A DNA stretch of 64,000 nt from Rhodotorula mucilaginosa (taxonomy: Eukaryota; Basidiomycota; Microbotryomycetes; Sporidiobolales; Sporidiobolaceae), in the NCBI GenBank assembly GCA_034406715.1, contig CP137872.1, positions 124,001-188,000 on the forward strand, read 5' to 3'. Below, in pieces: positions 23,996 through 35,833 of this stretch; position 1 is the stretch's first letter; each line of letters begins with the position of its first letter. The notes under the pieces were generated by a model. That model worked only from the letters and a program-made list of their open reading frames with translations. It was not told where the DNA came from and did not search any database. A program made the position numbers and the translations under genes.

Positions 23996-24305
23996 GCTGA
24001 TCTGCGCTGCTAGAGTCGAGCGTCTGAGCCCCAGACTGCGTCTAGACTCTTGAGCGTCGACTCTTTCCAGGCGCGGAAGGCAGCCAGTTCTTGCTCCCGC
24101 TCTTTCTCCTCTCGCCACGTTCAGATCGCGCAGAGACAACTCTCTACAGCTCGGAAAATCGTCTGCGCTGCTCCCACGTCGACTCGCCGCTGTTTTCCTC
24201 GCCTCCGCGCTCATCCGCTCCAGCACCTGCTCGTCGCTGCCCCACTTGGCAGCGTACCCGTCACAGTCCCGCTCCTCGCATCTCGCGTCCGTACAAGCGC
24301 ACACG
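23996..24305. other. Divergent promoter region (RAD10 / beta-helix gene)
   Basis: A 310-bp interval between divergent start codons. An open minus-strand frame runs through it but has no conserved motif. Likely shared promoter. Confidence 0.4.
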
Positions 24306-27091
24306 ATGGCACCGCCGACCCACCTCTTTGACCCCGTGGTCGATCCGCGACCCGACGGTGGAGACCTGCACGAGAACGGCGCCGCCATCTCCAAGCTGTT
24401 CCGCGAAGGCGGGCCGGGAACGATCGTCCTCCTCCGTCCAGGAAAGACCTATGTCCTCTACTCCCAGGTCGACCTCTCGCACCCCGGAACGACCCTCGCC
24501 ACTGAGGGTTACCCCGAGTTCTCGACCGGCAAGCAAGCGATCCTCGAAACGCGCGGAGAGAAAGAAGCGGGAGCCGTTCGCCTCTTCCAACTCCCCCGTA
24601 CGGCCCTCAAGCGAGTTCACGTCCGGGGTTGCAGGGGATGGGGACCGAAAGCTCCGACGCCCGAAGAGGCAGAGAGGTGGAAGAAGGAAGGTCGACTCGG
24701 TTGGATCGAAGGCGGAGGGGCTCTGATCTGGGCCGGAGGTCCCGAAGCGTACGAGCAGACGATCGAAGGCTGCAGGATTGAAGACCCGCGTGGATGGACC
24801 GGCGTCAGTCTCGCCTCCACTCTCTCTCTTACCGAGCGCGACCTCCGCTGAGTGTTGACAAGCTCTCCTTTCTCGTAGCTCCACCTCGTCGACTTTGCCC
24901 AGCGCTGCCGCGTCATCAACAACATTGTCGGGCCATGCGGACAACAGGGTGGGCTTCTTGTCCTCGCTACGATTTCTGTCGGCAACGCTGACCTGGTCGG
25001 GTGCAGCTCCTGGACCGTGGGCGGACGGACTCAGCATCGCAGGCAAAGACAGCATCGTGGTGAGCATGCGGTTCCATCCACCTTATACCGCGACGCGGGT
25101 CTTGAGACTGAATGGTATACATGCAGACCGGCAACACGATCTTTGACGCAACCGATGTAGGTCCCCTGGTCCTTGCGCCGTCGGAAGTGCGCTAATTTCC
25201 TCCCTCTTAGGGCGCCATCGTGCTCTTCTGCGCTCCCGGCACACTCTGCTCCGACAACACCGTCATTGCGCGCACTCGAAACTGTCTTGGCGCCATCAAC
25301 ATGTACGTCCCCTCTCCGTAGGCATCTCGGCACAAAAATTCGGGGCTGATTTTTCTCCTCTCGCGCGCGCGGCTGAATAGGGTCGACGACTTTCCATTCC
25401 AGCGCGACTACACCGAGACGCGAGTCATCTCCAACGTGATCCGTACCGAGGGTGCCTACTTCCGCGTGGCGATCGCGTGCGGTCCGACGAGCTGGAGTCC
25501 CTGGGGGCCTCACCACGTCCTCAACTTTAATGGCCAAGTCTTGCACAACACGATCGGTCCCGGCCAGTTTGGGTACGGCATTACGCTCTCGGGAGTCAAG
25601 AACTGGACCGTCCTTGGGAACGTAATCGCTGCGGGGACTCGCTTCGCCGGCTCGACGCGCGCGTTCTATCCCAACATCCTCAATTGCCCCCCTGCCGCTT
25701 TCGTCCGGAACTGGCTCGACCGAGGACGCGTCCAAGACAGTCAAGACCTCCAGCCGGACTTTATCGACGGCGAATTGCAGTGGGTGATTGGGATCGAGCC
25801 CGAAGTGGGCGACAAGCTCGAATATGAGCAAGGCCAAGTCTCGCTCGACGTGCGCGGTCATTCCCGGGCGGGAGAAGGGGGGATCGCGCTTCGAGATGCG
25901 AGGTGGGAAGTCTCGCCGGGGAGAGGGGGCCTCGTGCTTCGCAAAGTGGAGGGCCCGACCGATGCGTTCGGGATGGGCGAATACGGTCGCGGGAAAGTGC
26001 TGTGGTCGAGCAGAACTCCGCTCCTCGACAACGGCATCGGCCATCACCACGTTCATGAGCCCCAGCTCGATTTCCGCCTCGATGGGACTTTGACCCTCCG
26101 CACCGACCACGGGAACGGCCAAGTCCTCTGGGATCCCGTCTCCTACCTCGTCCCTTACCTCTCTCACCTTCCCTCTCCGCCTCCGCACGAGCCGATCCCC
26201 TCCGAACCTCAACCGCCCGAGAAGTGGCTCCCGCACGCGCGCCTCGTCCTGCAGAACAAGCAACCGTACCTCGAATTGCGCGAACGGTCGGGTTGCAACG
26301 TCGTCTATGCGACGGCGTACGAGTACTCGAATCAGGACGCGTGGAACCTCAAGGCCGGTCAGTGGATCGCGATCGCGCCGAAAGAGCTCCGAGGGACGGT
26401 GGACCCGCATCATCTGGACGAACAAGAGGCCGCAACGTCGTCGTCGGTGCCACCACCCGATTACGGTTCGGTTGGACCGCCGCCGATCCCTCCTCGACAC
26501 GGCAGCAGCGGACACTTTTCCCGCTTCGTGCACGATCTCGGTACCTCGCTGCAGCAACGCACGTTCGGCGGCAGCGGAGGACCTCCTCCTCCTCCCATCC
26601 CTCCCCGTCCGGACGGCTCCTCCAACCCTCAACCACCACCACAGCCCGAAGAACAACAAAAGGCCCCAACCCCTCATCCCACCTTCCTCTACCTCAGTCC
26701 CGAAACGTGCCAGCTCTTCCTCCACTCGTCGCCGAACGGGCCGACCCGACCCGACCCAAGCGCGACGCATTGGTGTTCGGCGCCGGCACCGCCTGAATCT
26801 AACGCCAAGGACCCGTGGTTGACTTTCCAGGGGGACGGGAACGTGGTCATGTGTCAGTCTCTCATTCCCTCCCCCTCTTCCTTTCCGGAAGTGTCTCTGC
26901 CCACCCCGGAAGCTACTCGACACTGACTCCGCACATCACTCTCAGACTCGAGCGCCGGCGTCCTCTTTGCGAGCGGCACAAACGGCGACCGCGAGGCCAA
27001 GTTCCTCCGCCTCAAGGGCTTTGGCGAGGACAACGGGCCGTCGATCGAGCTCGTCGGCGTCGACGGACACAACGTCTGGTCGTCGAGATAA
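24306..27091 (+). CDS. Pectin-lyase-like beta-helix protein with C-terminal bulb-type lectin domain
   Basis: Seven exons (24306-24803, 24879-24948, 25007-25059, 25127-25156, 25211-25302, 25381-26852, 26946-27091) encode 786 residues. The N-terminal 400 residues show right-handed beta-helix repeats (TGNTIFDATDGAIVLF, NTVIARTRNCLGAINM, NGQVLHNTIGPGQFG). A second segment, LWDPVSYL to WNLKAGQWIAIAP, is followed by a Pro-rich linker. The end FQGDGNVVMYSSAGVLFASG carries the QxDxNxVxY-type mannose-binding motif of bulb lectins, its Tyr codon split by the last intron. No signal peptide is visible, so location is unclear. A glycan-binding or wall-remodelling role is inference from the folds. Confidence 0.85.
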
Positions 27092-27537
27092 GCACACTTC
27101 AAACGTACGAGACTTGAGAACTCCGACAAGATGTGCGAAGACTTTGCTGGCGGGTCAGTTATTTCGCCATGGAGCGCTGTGTTTCGTACCTGTAGCAGCC
27201 ACCCCCTCTGTAACCCTTGCGACTGTCCCGTGCAATTTGTCCCAGGTGATACGAACTATAATGCATTCAAGGAGAGATCAAGCAGTTGAGGGAGGAGATG
27301 TACCGAAAAGGCATGGCAAATGTCTGTGTGCCCACGCAAGGGGAGCACGGAGGAGGGAAGGAAAGAACCGGAGAGGAAAAGCAGAGCTCAAATAAAGGGG
27401 GGACATGGAAAGAAACGCGGACCCTTTAGACAACGAGAAAGAGAGAGTCGAGGGTGATCACGACGACCGGAAGCGTCGGATCGAGCACAGGAAAGGCACA
27501 GCCTGTTGATGATTCAGCGATTTGAACCGCAGCTCTT
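27092..27537. other. Convergent intergenic region
   Basis: This lies between the stop codons of the beta-helix gene and the minus-strand cupredoxin gene. It should contain both 3' UTRs. I see no gene. Confidence 0.5.
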
Positions 27538-28738
27538 TTAGACGGCAGCGACAAAGAGAGCCGCCATAGCGGCGCCGACGATCCCGATCGCAGAAACGAG
27601 ACCGCCGTTTGCCGTGAGCGACAACGATCCGGCGCCGCTCGACCCTCCGCCGGAGGAAGCCGCCGCTTGGGCGTTCGAACCCGTCGCGGAGGTGCGACTC
27701 GCGCTCGAAGTCGCCGACGAAGAGCTGCTCGACGACGAGGTGGACGTGGTTGACATGGCCGAGGAGGAGGAGGAGGCGCCGGACGAGGTGCTGCTGGCGG
27801 TGGCGGAGGTCGAGGTCGAGAGAGCCTGGGTGGTGGTCACGCCGAGCTGTTTGCCCATTGCGATGGCGGCGGCCTGAACGGCGTGGCACGAGGTGGTCGA
27901 TGACGTCTCGTCCGTGTTGACGCAGCTGTGAACGGAGAAACCGGAGGAACGCACAGGTTAGCTGGCAATGCATGTCGCCGGCGCCCTGAACGAGGCCAGT
28001 TCTTCCGACTCACAAAACGGCCCCGAGGTAGCAAGGCGAGTAGGCATCTGACGCTCCAATATCGGCAAAGTAGTACGTCGCCGTGTTGTTGTCGACGTCA
28101 AAGGTAAAGTTGGGTCCGTTCGAACCGGCGGCGACGGTCTGGACGCCCGTGTCGAATCCGCCCGACGCCGAACACGGGCCGTTCAAACTGCCGTCGGTCT
28201 GGACGACGCGGTGGATCCCTTCGAGGAAGGTGAAGACGACCGTGTTGGCCGTGTTGACGTCGGCGATGGTGGTCCTGCGAGGGTGTAGGAACGCAATTTA
28301 GTTAGCGTCCGTCGTTCGTGGGCGGGGGACCTGGAGCCTCTGGGCTCAGGACCGCAAGAGGGCGCGCTCACCTGGAAGGGTCAAAGCCCAATCCGGGCTG
28401 ACCAGTGCTCTGGTCCTTGCCGACTCCGACCTGCGCGAGTCGTCGCCGTCGCGTCGTCGAGCGGGAAGTGATTGGAATGTGAACATGTGGGGGCGAGGAG
28501 AAGGGCCAGCCAGGGGCGGTTTCAGGCAAGTAGCGGGTCAGGGGGAACAGTGAGAGAGCGGTATAGTCAGTCTCGATGCTCTACACTCACTGGCTGAGCT
28601 TGCAAAGGCGGCCGAGGCCGGAGAACAGGAGCCAGAGTGCGCACGCACCGTGTACTGGTACGCTGTGGCTGCGGGCAGGGCGCACGCGGCGAGGAGGACG
28701 CTGGCAGCAGCGATCGACTTGCGAGTGTGCGAAACCAT
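27538..28738 (-). CDS. GPI-anchored cupredoxin-like secreted protein
   Basis: Exons 28649-28738, 28372-28430, 28014-28274 and 27538-27925 encode 265 residues. A signal peptide (KSIAAASVLLAACALPAATA) leads into a cupredoxin-like domain: YTVGVGKDQ, LGFDPSRTTIADVNTANTVVF, FLEGIHRVVQT, NGPCSASGGFDTGVQ, FTFDVDNNTATYYFADI and DAYSPCYLGAVFCVN. The His in GIHRV and the Cys in YSPC sit where type-1 copper ligands occur, although these fungal proteins do not all bind copper. A Ser/Thr-rich stalk and a C-terminal hydrophobic tail (VSAIGIVGAAMAALFVAAV) preceded by small residues indicate GPI anchoring. It is divergent from the amylase gene. Confidence 0.88.
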
Positions 28739-29026
28739 GCTGCTCAGTGCTGCTCAGATCCGTGAGTGCAAAGGTGGAAACGAAGGCGGAGACAGGACGT
28801 CGAGAGCCAGGCTCAAGGTTGAGTGAACTTTAAGAGTGGGGAACTGAGGGGAGGCGCATACACGCAGAGTCTGCTGCCACGTGAAAGCTCGACCTCGGCG
28901 ATCGCCCGCAGCTCTCGATCACTTTTTTTCTCGCGGGCATGACACGCTCTTCGCTCTCGCTCTCTCTCTCTCTTCTCCCATACACACGCTTGCAAGTGAC
29001 ACTCGCTGCACCATATCATACACACC

Positions 29027-31537
29027 ATGTCGAAGAACGCAATGCCCACGCAGGACCACGAGCAGCCGCCCAAACCCGCAGACCAACCCAAGCGCACTCA
29101 GGCTTGGCGGGCCAACGCTCGCGGCCTCGGCAAGGGCGACGACGCCCCCGGAGTGTCGAACTACACCCTTTGTCAGGCGTTCGAGTGGCATACCGAGGGC
29201 GGCGGCAAGCACTGGAACTGGCTCAAGGAAAAGGCGCCCGAGTTCGCCGAGATGGGCATCACAGCCGTCTGGATCCCGCCTCCGTACAAGTGCGACACCA
29301 AAGACTCGACCGGATACTCGCCGTACGACCTCTGGGACCTCGGCGAGTTCGACCAGAAGGGCTCGGTCGCGACAAAGTACGGCACTAAGCAGGAACTCCT
29401 CGACGCCATCAAGGCCCTCAAGGAGAACGGTGCGTAGGCGTCTCAGAGAACACGCATATTCGGCCTCGCTTGCTGACATGACCCTTACCTACCATCAGGT
29501 ATCCTCGTCTACATCGGTGCGTGGCGGCAGCATCCGCTACGGGTTGCCCCCGTTCCCGTTCACTAGCACTGACGCAAGATTTTTTCCGTATTCCCACACA
29601 AACAGACGCCGTTCTCAACCACAAGGCCGGCGCCGACCGCGCAGAGACCTTCAAGGTCGTCAAGGTCGACGAGGAGGACCGCACCAAGGTTATCTCGGAG
29701 CCGGTGCGTTTCTCGAAATTCTCGTCCCGGCATGCTGGTCAACGCTGACATGCCGATCGCTCCTCGTCCCGCACCAACAGTTCGACATTGAAGGCTGGAC
29801 CGCCTTCGACTTTGAAGGCCGAGGCGACAAGTACTCGCCGATGAAGTGGACTTTCGAACACTTCGTGCGTCAAGCGTCTGCTTCGCCTGGGCAACATGTC
29901 CCAGTGTCACCGGCATACGCTCGGGCGATGCTTACTGACGCCCAGTGACTCACGTACAACTATCAATTTGCAGAACGGCGTCGACTACGACAACAAGACC
30001 CAGGAAAGCGCCATCTACAAGATCCTCGGCGACAACAAGGGCTGGAACAAGAACGTCGACGGCTCCGAAAAGGGCGTCTTTGACTACCTCATGAGCGCCA
30101 ACATTGACGTCTCGCACCCGATCGTGCGCGAGGAGTTGATCAACTGGGGCAAGTGGATCATCCGCGAGACGGGCGCCGACGGGTTCCGGTTCGACGCGGT
30201 CCGGCACATTGACGAAAAGTTCCTGTCCGAGTTTGTCCGCGCGGTCCGCGAGGACCAGGACAACGTGAGCCATCCTTTTTGCCAAGTTCGATTCATCTGC
30301 GGACAAGAGAACGGAGGACTGACCCTTGTTTTCCTTCCTCGTTTCCCCCCAGCCCGATCTCTTCGTGAGTAGAGCATATTCTCAAGCTCCCCGCTGGCGA
30401 TGTCCAGAGACTGACCCCTCCGCTTCTCTCCAGTGCGTTGGCGAGTTCTGGATGCAGGACCTCGACGTCATCAACGGCTACCTCGACAAGTTCCCCGAGC
30501 AGTTCTCGTGCTTCGACGCCCCGTTGCACGACAACTTTTACCAAGCCGGGATGCAGAACGAGGAGTACGACTTGACCAAGATCTTTGACGGCACGCTCGT
30601 CCAGACGAGGCCGACCGACGCCGTCACGATTGTTGCCAACCACGAGTAAGGCCTCCTCTCCTCGCCGTCCTCTGGACGTGCGCGCAGCTTATTCGGGTAC
30701 CTTGCCGTGTTAACGTCGGACTCTTCCCTTCCGCCCACGCAGTACCCAACCTGGTCAGACGTGCGAGGCTCCCGTTGGCGCTTGGTTCGCCCCGCTTGCC
30801 TACTCCCTGATCATGCTCCGCGGAGACGGCGTAAGTGTTCGACTCTCGAGTTTCTAGTCGCTGCCAGTTGATCTCTCGAACCTAGAATGCTTACGCACTC
30901 TTCTTTTTCGCACTCACCAGTACCCCTCGGTATTCCTCGGCGACCTCGTCGGCTGCAAGTCCGACCCGCCTGTCGAGCCGATCAACCAGCTCGCAGACTT
31001 TATCCGCGCCCGCAAGTGGTTCGCATGTACGTGTGCTCGTTATCCCACGATACCTTGACGAGTAGCCATTGACGTTTCTTCGCAATCTTAGACGGACCGA
31101 CACGCGACTACTGGGACCACCGCAACTGCATCGGCTGGGTCCGCGAGGGAGACGAGAACCACGATGGCTGCGCCGTCGTCATGTGCAACGGTGAGCCTTT
31201 TGTGTCTTTCATCCCATGGTTGTGATCTCGATCTCACCTATCTTGGGTGCGTAGGTACCGAGGACGGCACCAAGAGGATGCAGATCCAGGGTAACGACGA
31301 GCACAAGGGCGAGGAATGGATCGACGTCCTCGGCTGGAGCGCTGACAAGACGATCACCATCGGCGACGACGTGAGTCCACCTCCTGACACATGAACTCTG
31401 TACCCAAGCAACTAACGCTTTCGAACTCGAAACAGGGCTGGGCGGACTTTACTTGCCCGTCCAAGAGCGTCAGCATCTGGGTCAAAAAGGGAGCTCGCGG
31501 CCTCGAGCACTTCAAGAACGCGCCCAAGCAGGAATAG
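29027..31537 (+). CDS. Intracellular GH13 (subfamily 5) alpha-amylase
   Basis: Twelve exons sum to 542 residues: 29027-29429, 29499-29516, 29606-29703, 29781-29864, 29974-30264, 30353-30364, 30434-30645, 30743-30830, 30921-31026, 31092-31190, 31255-31370, 31436-31537. GH13 signatures are GITAVWIPPPYK, DAVLNHKAGAD, GFRFDAVRHID (nucleophile Asp), CVGEFW (acid/base Glu) and IVANHDTQPGQ (third Asp, its codon split by an intron). There is no signal peptide, matching the cytoplasmic AmyD-like/GH13_5 fungal enzymes rather than secreted amylases. It hydrolyses alpha-1,4-glucans, perhaps glycogen or wall alpha-glucan precursors. The exon PDLF is only 12 nt. A CT-repeat tract lies just upstream. It converges on GSH1. 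Confidence 0.96.
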
Positions 31538-31748
31538 AATAGAGTAGAATAGAAGGGATACCCAAAGGCACGAGCGACGGGTGAACTTCCGCCCCTTGGT
31601 TCAAGGCCTTCACTTAGATAGACTCTTCGCGCAAACCGCAAACCGCAATGAATGGACACTTGAATTGGACTCTCTCCGCGCTTGTTCCGAGATCCGGCGA
31701 TCCTGGCACAGAACACATGGCCCGTGCAATTCCATAGATGGTATATGA

Positions 31749-34700
31749 TTACGCCGTCACAGCCGGGGGCGTCATCGGTCCGCAACACAATCCCTTGTCC
31801 TCGACGACCGCCGCACCCTTGACGATCCCCGCCTGCTCCGACGCCGCCGCGCTTTGAGCATCGAGCTTGGCCTCCTCGGCGCCGCAACACCGTGACCAAC
31901 GTCCGGTCTTGCTCTCGTAGCCGTCTCGCCACCCCTCGGGCAAGAGTTCCGGCGCGGCTCGCTCGCCGCGCTCGATCTCGTCGAGGGCTTTGATGAGGTC
32001 GTAGTTGATCTCCTGCGAGACGACCGAGTCGTGCTTGTAGGCCGGGTGCGACTGGACGAACCTCCGCATGTAGGTCGCGAGCGTGATCAGAGAGCCTGAA
32101 AGCGTGCGGGGGGTCAGTCTCTTCAGTCCTCAGGTGTCCAGGCTCGCAAAATCAAAGAACTCACCGTCTGCGCGTCTTCGGACGAGCTCGAGACTGCGGT
32201 CGATCCCCTTCCGAACCTCCTCGCTCACTTTGCCTTCCTTCTCGAGGCCGTCGAGGTAGATCCGCACGACGCCGATCAGACCGGGGAAGTTTCGTTCCGG
32301 TGCGCCGTTGACGATCTCGTTGATGGTGAACTCGTCATACTCGTCCTCGACCGGCCCAGTCGGGACCGATTCGGACGACAAGTCCGGCGACGGGACGCGT
32401 GAAGGTCGGTGCGAAGAGCAGGACGATTCGCACCGCGACGGCTCGCGCGCGTGCGAGCCACCACCACCGAAGCCGTTCGGAGCGCCTGGGGACCTCGGTT
32501 GCCGAGGGGAGATGTCCTCGCCAGCGGTGGGCAGCGAGGAGGACAGCGCGTCGAGAGAAGGGTCGCAAGGGTGTCCCGGTTTCGGGTCAAAGAGGTTCTT
32601 CCGGAAGTAGAACTTTTGCGTGTTGATGGCGTCTCGTCGGTGAGCGCGGTGCATGTTCTCGTCGACCTGCAAGAGGTGAGACCGTTCCATCAGTCCCCTG
32701 GCATTCTTAATTCGAGGAACTGGGAGGCTCACCTTCGAGATAGGGAGGTAAAAGTTCAGGCCGAGGCTCATGATTGCGCGAGTAAGCAAGACGATAAAGA
32801 CCGAGAACGCGGCGTTCTCGTAGTCGGTCAGCTGGACTTCCATCGAGCGGAACTCGACCCGCCAGCCGATCGGCGAACCAGGCGGAGGCGGCTTGAACCG
32901 CACCGTCTGCCAGTTGGTCGATTGGATGTTCTGTGCGGATTCGACGCGGAGTGCCATCAGCGCCCAGCTCTAGGAGCTTTCCGAACTCACAGCCGCGTGG
33001 GCCTGAAAACCACGTTCAGATAGCGCACCTCAAAGTGGTCAGAGCTCTTCTCGTCGTCCTGGCAAAGCGTCTCCTCAAAGATGACAATCGGGTCGCGAAT
33101 AAACAAGTGCGCAAAGTGCGTCGCGAGGCGCTCGTCCATCCCCCGCTCGATGAGGTGGTCTCGGATCTTGGGATCGATCGGCATGTCGTTGTCGTTGTAT
33201 TCGGGCCGGTTCGACGGGGTGTCGGCGATGTAGCAGTCGACGGAATCGTAGCGAGATTTCGGAATCACGAAGCGGTCGTGTTGCAGCGGCTATGCCGTCC
33301 CGAGAGCAAGCGTCAACGACGCTCGTTCGGTACAGCACCTCGGGTACGGAAACGAAGGCGCACCTTGATACCTCGTTCTTCCGGTGTCCGGTCATCCACG
33401 CTGCCAGCGATCACGTCCCAGCGGCAGTCAACGTCCGAAAGCCAGCCACGGAAGATGGGAGCCGCCGCAGAAAGTGCGAGCTAAGAAAAGGCAGACATCG
33501 TTGAGACTTAGCGACCAGACACCTCAACGACGGAAGAAGAAGAAAGATGAGAAAGAGACAACGCACCATGATGGGTCCGACGGGCACGAACGCGTCGTAC
33601 ATCCTCCTCGCCTCGCCGACCGAACAAGCCTGGAACGTGATCTGCAAGCAGCAGCAGCCCATCCCGAAGCCCATCGCGTCCATGTAGATGTGGTCGTCGA
33701 GCGCGGCGCCCTCCCTCGCGTTCGCGTCTTCGGGCCAGAGGTTGCGGTCGCGCGGGACGGTCGGGTCGACGAACGGGCGAGGGGTGTTTTCGTCAAAGAA
33801 GATGGGCATGTTGATCGCCACCTTGGAACCTCGTCGTCTTCGGATGTTGGCAGTCAAAGTCCTGTGCGTGCGGGCGATGGGAAGAGAGGTGAGCCTACCG
33901 ACCGCGGCATTTTCCTCTCGACAGGGGCAAGCAACGCACGGGAATCGGACATGTTGGTTCGTGACCTCGTCCGGCAAGAACAAACTCCGAGCAACCCCAC
34001 CTCCGGGAGGGTAGTACGGGTCGGTAAAGACGCCGGGAGCGCCGAGTCGCGGGAAAGAGGTCAAAGTCAAGGGCACTTCGTGCGACTTCATCCGCGATTT
34101 CGCGAGTTTGCGACTGTGCCCGGAGAGAATAGGGTCTAGCTGTCAGCGAGTCTCTTCCTTTCTCGGAGAGGTCTCGACCGCGAGCAGAGCGCAATCAGAT
34201 TTCCGACGCACCGGAACCGCATGTTGCCCTCGACGAGCAGCAAGTCGTCCAAAGTCGCGCCGTACGGAGCTCCAGGGGTCGACTCGAGCATGTAACGGCC
34301 GTATTCGGGATGGAAGACGGGAATGCAGGCGCTGATGGAGGACATGGCTCATGTCAGCCTCGGACAGCAGACGGGAGAGAGAAAATACCCGAGCGAGAGC
34401 AAAAACAAAAACGCAACTCGTTGTTCTTCTGCGGGGTCTTGCCGTCCTCCATGACTTTGGCGCCGACGTCTTCTCCCTCAGCGTTCCCATTCCCGACGAC
34501 GGGCGACTCTTCCCGACTCGGAGTTCGCCTGCGCTCGTCCGCGTCGGCCTGGAGGTCTTGCAAGATTTCCGTCTGACGGAGCGAGAGGCGCGCGTTCTTG
34601 TGCTCGTCGTCGTACGAGATGACGATGTACTCGATCTGCGCGAGATTTGCCGTACGTAATGCGTCGTATCATTTTTTTCGAGAAAGGGTGGTGGTGGAAG

Positions 34701-35100
34701 AGCAAGGGGTTGACGTGCAAGATGCAGCGAGGACGGTTAGCCGCGGTTCCTTTCGATTTCCCCATGTGCGAGCCTCCCCCCTTCCCCAGTGCGTCTCAGC
34801 TGAGGCTTTCACACTCCCGTGTTCTCTTGCCCATACTTCCGAGACAGGGCCGCGATCCCAGAGCGCGCCCATCCATCCCTCGCGATCCCTCGCTTCTTCC
34901 GATTCCATCAAGAGGTCAAGGTCCAAGAAAGGAGGGGGGTGGGGACTGACCTCATCTCCCCAGAGCAAGCGATCGCCCGTGCGGTCCTTGAGGTTGTGCC
35001 AGATATGGAGGAGTTGCTCGATCCCGTGTTCGCGGACATAGTCGGCGTGCTGCTTCGCCTCGGACCACGGCAGCGGAGTGCCGAGCGCGAGCAAGCCCAT
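31749..35100 (-). CDS. GSH1: Glutamate-cysteine ligase catalytic subunit
   Basis: Ten exons give about 800 residues: 34951-35100, 34413-34635, 34212-34347, 33940-34113, 33567-33861, 33364-33480, 33029-33289, 32733-32930, 32165-32666, 31749-32095. The enzyme joins glutamate and cysteine, the rate-limiting step of glutathione synthesis in the cytosol. Family blocks are [85 protein letters not shown] and [14 protein letters not shown]. It is longer than the usual 630-700 residues because of a Ser/Pro/Gly insert around residues 550-620. The exon 2/3 junction is the least certain: the chosen phase needs an acceptor very near the CTGAC branch site. All other junctions are in phase. Confidence 0.95.
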
Positions 35101-35833
35101 CGGTTCAGGGCTTTTCGAAGTGCTGTCTTTTGCGTGTTGGTGTGTCGAGTCTTGTAGAGAGGGAGACTGGCGGGCGGCAGCTTGTTACTCCGATCTCGGA
35201 TGTCGCAGGGCGAAGTGAGTGAAGTGCTGCTTTCAAGACCGGGCGTCGACGGGTTTCGGTCTCCGAGTTTGCTCCGTGTAGTGGACCCGAGCTCTAGTCG
35301 TCTAAGAGAGAAGAACGCTGTTCGCTTCAGGCTGCCCTGGTCGTTGGAGCGAGTCTTGCCGAGACGAGAATTTTGATTCGGCCGATGGCGTGAGCGGAGC
35401 GAGATGGGCTCAAATCAAGTGGAGCGGGCGATTCGAGAGCACACCACCAGAGTCGAGTGCTGCGGCAGGGCGATAGCCGATCGTTAACCGAGTGAGCTCT
35501 CTCTCTTGCACTCGGATAGCTTGTACAGAGGAAAGGGCGAGAGGATGTACTGTAACACCGCGAGGCCGATCGAGGCCAGCGATGGTGCTGACAGAAGCAA
35601 GGCAAGAAAACTTTCCTCGACCGGCGAGCCGCTGCCGACCGGATGAACCGCGGTCCCGTCCCGTCCGTACACTCTCCTTATACCAAGTTAGCTACTAGCA
35701 CTCCATCAGCTAGGAGAAAGAATTCGGGCGAAATCGTTCATTTCCTGCAAAGTACAACAACGACCACCCGCGCTCGATCCCGGACCGATATAATCGCCCG
35801 ATGTTGAGCACACGAGAGCTGCCCCGGCCGGCT
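35101..35833. other. Intergenic, GSH1 promoter and U2AF1 3' end
   Basis: Both flanking genes are on the minus strand, so this 733-bp interval should be GSH1 promoter and U2AF1 3' UTR. I see no gene. I could not identify a convincing Yap1-type element by eye. Confidence 0.45.

Noticed and set aside
23995-24394. N-terminal extension of RAD10 to an earlier in-frame start
   Set aside because: It would overlap the start of the divergent beta-helix gene, and the added residues show no conservation pattern that I recognise.
25031-26923. 630-codon open frame on the minus strand
   Set aside because: It is antisense to the beta-helix gene, Arg-rich, has no family motif and arises from GC-rich third positions of the real gene.
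28110-28135. Second GTTCGAACC palindrome
   Set aside because: It lies inside the cupredoxin coding exon, with no tRNA cloverleaf around it.
28881-29948. 355-codon plus-strand open frame over the amylase 5' exons
   Set aside because: It crosses introns of the amylase in a wrong frame; the GH13 blocks are in the other frame.
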